Below are positions 56,630 through 64,000 of a stretch of 64,000 nucleotides of DNA, piece by piece. Source of the DNA: Cutaneotrichosporon cavernicola (lineage: Eukaryota > Basidiomycota > Tremellomycetes > Trichosporonales > Trichosporonaceae). Below the pieces are notes generated by a model, which saw only the letters and a list, made by a program, of their open reading frames with translations, had not been told where the DNA came from and did not search any database. Positions within the stretch are counted from its first letter, which is position 1, and every line of letters starts with the position of its first letter. Where the stretch lies: positions 1,860,001-1,924,000 of the forward strand of contig NC_083394.1 of the NCBI RefSeq assembly GCF_030864355.1, in the 5' to 3' direction. A program made the translations under genes and the position numbers.

Positions 56630-59454
56630 CTAGTCGGCCTTGACGGGATTCTGCTTGTCTCCGTCGGCGGGCGTGGCTGGTGCCTTCTTGTCCTTATCCT
56701 GGTTCTTGACCTTTGCGAAAGCCGCGCCAGGCGGCTGCGGCTTGAATTGTGGGTCGCCACCGCCGCCGCCCATACCACTACCCCCACGACGCGGCGCCTC
56801 ATTTCCCCCAGCGGCGCCGCGCTTGGGCTGTCCCGCGACGCGGCGGTGCGGTTCCAGCGCCTTAAGCCGCATCCACTTCTGCACGTCGGTGCCCTCGCCC
56901 TGCACGCCAAGATCTTGCGTCACCTCCTTCCATAGTCCGCTCGCGCCTGGTCGCAAGGCCTGGTTCGCAATCAATGTGTGCGCCTCCGTGTTGAGCACGT
57001 AGTCGTCGAGGCTGATCAAGTCGGGCTCGCTCTGAAGCAGATAGTGGTACTTGAACGTCTCGGCGAACATGAAGCTCTCCATGTTGTCACCGTGCTCGGC
57101 CTGACCCTGGGGCTTGGTCACGTCCTTGATGCTGCTGATACCGCCGTCGACGGTGGCGGCCTCCATCCACGCCGCGAACATCTTCCAACCCTTTTCTTGC
57201 CACTTGCGGTCGCCAGTGAGGCGGAACCTTTGATCAGCTGTTGCCTTACTGTACCTCGACTCACATGTAGAAGACACTCTCGATCGTCTCGGGTCGGTTG
57301 ATGTAGTACGGCGTGGTCTTCTTCATACCTGGCGGCGAGCCATTCAGGTGCTTGTAGTACCGGATCGGGAGGCCGACGCCGCGCCCAGAGTCCTCTGCAA
57401 TGGCCGAGTCGTCGTCGCGCCAGCGCCATGTCCCACCTTGATCCTTGAACATCTTGGCGTGATTGGCATTATCGTCGTCGATCGTCTCGTGCTGAGGTGG
57501 GTGGTACCGCCGCCCTCCGGTGGTGATATTGACGTACAGGTCCGGGTCGTTGGGATTGAAAAAGAGGACAACCTCGGGCTGGATGCCCATGCTCAAGTGC
57601 TGTGAGATCCAGAAGCACGTGTTGGTAAACTTCATGCCTGCCACGAGATCGTCCTCGCGATCGAGCAGAACCGCACCCATTCCCAGCATGCCGCCGGCAA
57701 AGCAAGTCAAGTGCTCGACCTCGTGTTTGAGCTGGTTGTTCTCCCACTTGCCAATGGTGAAGAGGTCACGCTCTGGCATGACGGTGATGTCCGTGAAGAG
57801 GAGCTTCGATGCAGCGTCAATGGACTTGGTGTACAGCCGCTTGTACTGCTCGCCGAGAGAACCACCACCGAGCAGCTTGTACGCCTTGATGAGGTACTCG
57901 TAGTACGAGTCGGTCATCGCGCCAAACGAAAACGTGCCGTCGACGGCTGCGGCCGAGTCAGGCGAGAAGCGCATAGGGATGAGCGGCGGATACTTGGAGC
58001 GCGGCGCAACGTTCTCCTCAATGAAGTCGGTCACGCGCTGTGCGAGGTCGAACCACTCCCTCTCCTTGGTCGCGTGACCCAGGCGGATGAGCTCGAGCGA
58101 CATGCTCCCCACCTCGGCGATCGAGACGGAAAACAGCTGCAACGCGCCCTTTTGCCCCGGGTCCATCCTGCTGCCCTGCGGTAATCCAGACGCAGTGTTG
58201 AACGCCTTCTTGAGTACGTTTGCGAGGTCGACGGCGCGCTCCAGCATGATCTTGTCTCCCGACAGGTCGAACGCACCGAGCAAACCACCGAGATACCGGA
58301 TTCCCGTCTCAAAGACCTGCATGCCGGCGGTTTTGTCGCGCGTGATCATCCAGTTCTCGCCGTTGGCGTCCTTCTCAGACTCGGGTGAGATGTACCCCTG
58401 CGACCAGTCGCGCCCTTTGACCCAGTGGAAGTTGAGCTGGTTGACAAACGGCCGCGCGAGGTTGTACTCTTCTTGGAAGCCCATGATGAGCAGCGTGTCG
58501 AGTGTGTCAACGATGGATGCGCCCCAACTGTTGGTTAGCCTTCCCTCGGTTTCAAACTCACCCATTGAAAGGATCCGACACATCCATAGAAACGGGCTTA
58601 ACCTCATCGTGTCCCCAGGCATGGTCCTTGTACTTCTGCCATGCAAACATGAACCCGCGCTTGACGGCTTCCCGGCGCGCCTCACGCACCTCCATCTGCT
58701 CCTTGGTCTCCCACTCGGTACCGTTCGCAAACCCAGGCCATTGGATCTTGCTAGTCCCCGGTCCGGGCTTGTTCCAGTCCTTGGGCCCCTTCCAAGTAAC
58801 CGAGAAGGCGTCCTTGGGCAGCTTATGGCCCTCTTTCTCGTCCTCAGCAGGAGCGTCAGACACGATCTCGCGCATCCTAGATTGTGGGAAGGGTTCGGTC
58901 TTGGGTGCAACGAGAATATCCTCGTCAACCTCGGAGAACAGGCGCTCCGGAGCGCGATAATCCCCGTCATTTGGATGGAGTGGAGCATAAACCTGCTTGA
59001 CATTAGGCATGAACTGGTCCCCGTTCTCGTCGAGAACGAAGTATTCTGGATGGTCGGCGTCGTGTACCATGTCCACCTCGAGATTTGGTGGTGGAGGAGG
59101 CGCGGGTCGGTCGCCTCCCGGCCGCTTGAGTTTGTTGGGGGCGGGCGCGCCGCCCGCTGGTCGAGGGCGTGTGCCCTTGGTCCGTGATGGGCCCTTGCCC
59201 TTGCCTTTTGAGAGGGCAGGAGGTGGCTCGTTGTCCCCAGGCGTCATCATGTAGAACACTAGGGCTAGGGCGCCCATGCCGAGAAGGACGAGGCGGACAC
59301 GTCGTGTGAGTACACGACGCAGACTCCGCGCTGCGCCGGCACTGGCGGATAACGAGCCGCCCTCGGCGTCGAAGCGGATGGAGACGTTGGTCGGCGACGA
59401 CGGGCCGAGGCCCATCGCCTCTAGCTTCTCTTTGTCGTACGAAACGTACGACAT
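56630..59454 (-). CDS. GH47 alpha-1,2-mannosidase (class I, ER/Golgi)
   Basis: Exons 59454-58562, 58527-57265 and 57227-56630 give 917 residues. The cytosolic start is followed by one signal anchor (VRLVLLGMGALALVFYMM, about 54-71) and a Pro/Lys-rich stem, a type II membrane protein. The catalytic domain has [97 protein letters not shown] and ESFMFAETFKYHYLL, in GH47 order with the acidic catalytic residues in place. It trims alpha-1,2-mannose from N-glycans. The C-terminal tail (about 120 residues, Arg/Gly/Pro-rich) and stem make it longer than usual. Confidence 0.93.
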
Positions 59455-60026
59455 GGGGCAGGGGAAGGAGTGTAGGTGTTGGGGGGTTGGGCCGGAAAGG
59501 GGGAGGGGGAGGGGGAGGAAGGTGGTTTGGGGCGGAGGTTGATGGTGGTGAGGCCCTGGAATGTGCTGCGTTGATGGTCAAGGTATAATTGACGATATGA
59601 ATGAGTAATGTACAAGTTCAAGTTGCCAGTGTTAAGGAGTGAAGAGTTGAGAGATGGAGATGTGACAGTACCAAGTAAAGTGATATGAGGGGGGGAGGAA
59701 GGGGCCTTGGCTGACACGCAGCCCGTTTCCAGGACGCGTTCCGTTGACAACGACACACAGGGATATTCGCCGGCTTGGCGATACCGGATCAAAAGATGTG
59801 AATTCTCCTAGGACTCTCAAGCTCAAGCAATCAAAGACCTTAGACCCTAGGTCACGTCGATCATACCCGATCGCTTGGTCTTGTCCGACGCCGACGCCAT
59901 GTCCGTCGCCACTGCGCAGCAAGCAGCAACCACCATCCAGTCGATGCAATGCAATGTCCTATCTATGTCGTTATAAATCGTTTTTCATTGGGCACTGGGA
60001 CCCGGGCACTGCTAGGGCCCTAGTGC

Positions 60027-63000
60027 CTAGCGGCCCACATGGCTCGGTGCGCTGCTGGCCACACTGCCCGCTCTGCCGCTCACGTTCTGTCGCCACCGGT
60101 CGATGTTGCTCCCGGGGTCGGGCATCTCGAGGCCGGGTTGGCCTGGCTGGTATGGCATCGGTGCGCCCAACATCGGACCCATAGGGCTCATCGGCATCAT
60201 CTGCGATCCCATGTTCATGGGCATCATGCCCATGCCCATGCCCATGCCGCCCATTCCCATGCCGCCCATCCCCATAGCTGGGCCATAGGGCGAGTATGGC
60301 ATACCAGGCTGTTGGTAAAAGCTCGGCGTCATCTGCGTGGTTCGGTTGCTTCCACCTCCGGCATGTTTCCAACCGAGGGGGAGGTCGTCTTCGATCTCCT
60401 CCTTCGTCTTGGGCTGGCTCGCGCGTTGCCGAGCCTTGCGCACGAAGAGCGGTACCTCGTCCTCGTCCTCGTCCTCATCGCCACTGAGGCCGGCCGACGC
60501 GCCGACGGGTGGACTGTTGCGGCCGGATGGCGGAGACAGGGGCGAGGTGGGGGTAATGTCGAAGTTGGCCAGGTCGCCAAGGACGGGGAGACTCGGTGCG
60601 CCCGACTTGGGACGAACTGTCGCACTCGTGGCCGTCGTTGGCGTACCCACCGCCGGGCCTTTGCGTAACTGCGACAGAGGCAACTCCTCGTCAGAGTCGA
60701 CGACCTTGAGACGCGAGAGCGGCACGTCCTCCTCCGAGTCCGACTCGTACCCCGACTCGACCACCTGGATCGGGGCTGGCGCGGGCCGCCCCTTGCTCCG
60801 GCTCAGCGGCATATCTTCATCGTCGTCACTGTCCCGGTACCACGTCTCAGCACCGAGGCGACTGCCAGAGCGACGCGAAAGGGCCGGGGCAGGCGGCTGG
60901 AAGATTCTGCTCGTGAGCTCGGGTCCTTCGACGTCGAGCATGTGGGTGGGTGGGCGGTCAGAGTAGGTCGTGGCTGGACGGTCCGAGTAGACAGTAGGTG
61001 GCCGATCGCGCGAGGTGCGTGGGCTAGCGTCGTACGGACGGTCGCTCTCTCCCTCGTCGTCGCTCTCGTCTCCCGTGTCCTCGTTGCCAGTGGGGATTAT
61101 CATACCGCCAGGGCCGAAGGCTATGCTCATGGGCCGCACGAAATTCGGGTCGTTCTCGGGCACGAATTCAGGGTTGAGCATGCTCTTGCGCGAGTTGCCG
61201 CTCCCGACACCGAATAGCGACTTGCGCTGAGACGTGTGGTACATCTTACTCTCGCGGGCGTCGATCTTGGCCTGCTTGGCCTCCTCCTTTGCGTGCTTAC
61301 GCACATCCTCCTCCTCGTTCGCACGCGCTTGGGCCAACTGCAACTCGCGCAACTTGGCCATCTCACGTTCCCACACCATGTCAGTGCCGAAGACGCTGCG
61401 CACGTTACGTGTGCGGTTCGCCGTGCCGAGGTCGCCCTCCTCGGCGTCCTCGTCGGGTAAGTTGAGGGCCGGCACACCAGGCGCGTAGCTCTTGGGTCTG
61501 GGGTCGTTTACGGCCATCGAAATGGGCCGATCGCTGCCGCCGGGTGCGTAGGACATTGGCCGCTGACCCGGGTCACCGTCGGGAGGTCCCTGACCCGGCG
61601 GAGCGAGGAAGGCAGACTGAGTACTGCGTGCCATCATGGACGGGCGGTTGTCGCCGTAGAACACCCGCTTCTTGTTCGACAGCGCCGTCTTTCGCGCCTC
61701 GAGCTGGTCAATCAGACTCGTGCCATACAGCTTGCCTGGCTGGCGTCGCTCCTGCTCGACCGCGAACCGCTCCTCCTCCGTTAAGCCGCCAGGTAAAACC
61801 TCGCCCTCCGCAGCCTGGCCCTGGAAGAAGTCGTCGTCGCGCGCTCCGCCAACCATGAGCGAGCTCGCAAACGTCCGCTGTGCAAGCGAGAGCGGAACGC
61901 CCTTGCCCTGGTTGAGGATACTCGCACGTGCGTCTTCAGGCAGCGGCTTCTCACCGAGTGTAAAGCCCTCGGGAATGTGCACCGTCGCCGTCGGCCGCTC
62001 AGTGCCCTCCAGAACGCTGGGCATGATGAGCGTCTTGGGACGGAGCAGCTGATGCCGCGCCATGCGGTAAGCTTGGTTGTTGTACTTTGCGGGGCGGAGG
62101 GGTCGTCCATACTCCTCAGCAGTGGGGATGTCATCGAATACCGGCCGGGTCGGCGAGCCTGCGTCGACCTCGCTGCCGGGCCCGTAAAATGAGCCCGGTG
62201 GTCCGCTCGCGACGCTGTCCGGGCGGTCGAGGTATACGAGCGAGGGGCGGCGCGCGGGCCTCCCGCTGTCGCTGTGGCTGTCAATTTGTTCGAGATTGAG
62301 GCTGAGTCGATGCAACCCGCCTGGTGTGAAGCGGGCCCCGAGCTCGGGAGGAGGGCCGGGCATCTCGAACGCGTTGGCAAGAATGTCCTGCTCGTCGATA
62401 ACAAGGCCGCGCGAGGGCGCACGGCCCTCAGGTGAACGGGGGACTGGTGGACGAGATCCAACTGGTCTCCCAAAGCGCTCGCTCGTCGGTGAGTCCGGAA
62501 GGCGGACCATGATGGGCGCAGCGGGTCGCCCATAGTCATCCTCAAGGTTTAGGTGGCCGAGGATAGATTGGCGTCTATTGTGCGAATCCGCACTGGGCCT
62601 GCTTTGCACGCTTCCTGCTCCACGCACGGCGGCGTCCGCCTCAGCGCCGTACGCGTCGAGACTGTGCCGACCAGGCATCTCGTCCATGTATTCCTGTGTG
62701 TTGTCGCTGATACTCTCAAGGTGAATGGAGCGTGGACGGTGAACAGGCATCGAGACCTCAGATATAGTCCGACCGTGACCAGCACGCGCGGACGCGCCGT
62801 GCGCCTCGGCCGCAAAGGTGGCATCGCGCGGCGATCCTGGACCATACGAGGGGGATGCGTAGGCAGGTGAAGGTGGATAGTCGGGTGCTCCGGGAACGTT
62901 TGCGAGTGGGGAGAGGGGGGAGAGGGGTTGGGACGGGGGGTGGGAGGGAGATAGAGGGTTAGCTGGCGACATGTGCTGCAGCTTCGCCTCCTCGCTAACC

Positions 63001-63369
63001 ATATGCTCCGGCAAGTCCCAATCATCTAGATCGATATTCACGTCGGGCGGAATGTCGGGTGGCATATCTCCCGAGTGTGCGCTGAACGTCGACCGGGCAG
63101 CACTGCCAGGCGGGAGAGGGAGTGCCGTGCCCTTTCCGGCGCCGACGCCGGCGAAGCCTTGTCCCCGCGTGACTAGGGGAGGGAGGGAGGGCGCGCGCCG
63201 CTGCTGCGTGAATTGCCTGAAAACAGCCGAGGTGCGGTGGTCGATATATTCCTTGTAGGGGTCGTCAATGTCGTTGTCGTATTCTTCCGTTAGAGGGGAG
63301 AGAGAGAAGAAACGTACCGATCAGAGCGGCGGCCAGCGCTAGGCGGCTGAAACTTGGGTGCTCGTTCAT
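60027..63369 (-). CDS. Large disordered protein with repeated acidic-PLS motifs
   Basis: Exons 63369-63318 and 63283-60027 give 1102 residues (start ATG 63369; the frame upstream, RRILNDLTTFLTRGKAGI, also looks coding, so a further 5' exon is likely). The N-terminus has MNEHPSFSRLALAAALIEYD and DPYKEYIDHRTSAVFRQF, the most structured part. Ser/Pro-rich disorder follows, a middle conserved-looking block (YRMARHQLLRPKTLIMPSVL, ILNQGKGVPLSLAQRTF), and a coiled coil (REMAKLRELQLAQARANEEE). Near the C-terminus are five copies of an acidic run followed by PL-x3-K/R, then a Met/Gly-rich stretch. I do not recognise the family; cell-cortex or signalling scaffolds look like this. Confidence 0.8.
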
Positions 63370-63905
63370 TATGCCTGCCTTGCCACGGGTGAGGAAGGTC
63401 GTAAGGTCGTTTAGAATGCGGCGGCGCTGACGAGATGAGATAAGAGATGAAAGATGAAGATGAAAAGGAAGGGATAGTTTGAGAAGAAGAGTAAAGTAGT
63501 TGTTGCGTTGGAATCTCTCTGGGACCTCAATCGGCGCCGTCCAAAGTCCCACCCGCCGCACGCGTCCTCAACCCAGGCCAAAGGGTCATGAGCCATGCAT
63601 GAGCCACGAGCCACGAGCCATGAGCCAAAACATGTTGGAGCCCCACCCACAACCCGCCCCGTCGTGTTCTTTGTCATCATCCTCCAGCCGCACATGCGCA
63701 TATTGCATGCAAGCTCGCACGCCCAGTACGCCCACCCTGTCCAAACCCGCGCTGGTTCGCATTGTGCATCCCTACATCCTCCGTGAGCGAGAGAAAGGGG
63801 CAACCTAGGAATAGTCTACAACAGTTGAGCTCCTGCGCTCTGTAAAATGATGCCAACCGACGACCAGCGCAGCTGGATGCAGCAGCCTCTCTGGCACGGC
63901 GCAGC
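63370..63905. other. Upstream region of the disordered-protein gene
   Basis: Pyrimidine-rich on the - strand from 63440 to 63520 and likely to hold an unlocated 5' exon or leader. Near 63593-63625 GAGCCA/CATGAGCCA is repeated several times. Confidence 0.45.
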
Positions 63906-64000
63906 CTAATAGCCGTCGGTAAAATCGCGTGTTACGCTGGAAAACTCGTTGAAGGGATTCTTCTCTGGCTCGGCCAGCTCCATGGGCGTGAGCATGCCGG
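63906..64000 (-). CDS. C-terminal end of a gene continuing beyond the window
   Basis: From 64000 the frame GMLTPMELAEPEKNPFNEF continues to DFTDGY and a TAG at 63906-63908 (31 codons). Composition is protein-like with no stop before the window edge. It is too short to assign. Confidence 0.6.
   Translation of the reverse strand, partial: GMLTPMELAEPEKNPFNEFSSVTRDFTDGY

Overview
The window is a gene-dense piece of a basidiomycete (Tremellomycetes-type, probably Trichosporonales-like) nuclear chromosome. The evidence is high GC, many very short introns (30-60 nt) with GTGAGT/GTACGT donors and CTGAC/CTAAC branch sites 3-8 nt before the acceptor AG, and protein families typical of fungi (GH47 mannosidase, PPR protein, Prp31, SND2, EB1). 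Exon junctions below were worked out by hand from reading frame, splice consensus and family conservation; none is backed by transcript data.

Layout. 1-4 kb: 3' part of a DExH RNA helicase, then SmD3. 4.4-6.7 kb (-): HSF-type transcription factor. 6.7-10.3 kb: long non-coding, repeat-bearing upstream region. 10.3-15.5 kb: MCM5 (-) divergent from a SET-domain methyltransferase (+), then an HpcH/HpaI aldolase (-). 15.8-17.3 kb: a 30-bp minisatellite and a wrecked sugar-transporter pseudogene. 17.6-22.5 kb (-): EB1 and a DEAD-box-fold protein with destroyed catalytic motifs. 24-29.5 kb: RPL26 (-), MsrB (+), CHL1 helicase (+). 29.6-33.6 kb: MFS transporter (-), MRM2 rRNA methyltransferase (-), SND2 (+). 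33.8-39.2 kb: an uncharacterised gene, then a gene-poor stretch with an intron-containing tRNA-Met and a small HicA-like ORF. 39.2-42.3 kb: four small proteins, mostly with one membrane segment. 43.2-51 kb: PPR protein (-), PRP31 (+), two-RRM protein (-). 51.9-55.6 kb (+): C2H2 protein and a SAM methyltransferase. 56.6-64 kb (-): GH47 alpha-mannosidase, a long disordered protein, and the last 31 codons of a gene running off the window.

The genes do not form a pathway cluster. They are mostly housekeeping: replication and cohesion (MCM5, CHL1, both with ACGCGT boxes upstream), splicing (SmD3, Prp31), translation (L26, tRNA-Met), mitochondrial expression (MRM2, PPR), ER and glycan processing (SND2, GH47) and microtubules (EB1).

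The most interesting material is (i) an 809-residue eIF4A-like DEAD-box pseudo-helicase with Lys-to-Arg in Walker A and DEVD in motif II; (ii) unusual exon structures: a 6-nt microexon in the HSF DNA-binding domain, start codons alone on 3-nt exons (MCM5, SND2), mutually exclusive first exons in EB1, and a 36-nt in-frame intron whose removal completes a zinc finger; (iii) an initiator-like tRNA-Met with an intron; (iv) a HicA-fold-like small ORF; and (v) several unrelated tandem repeats with the same 30-bp period.
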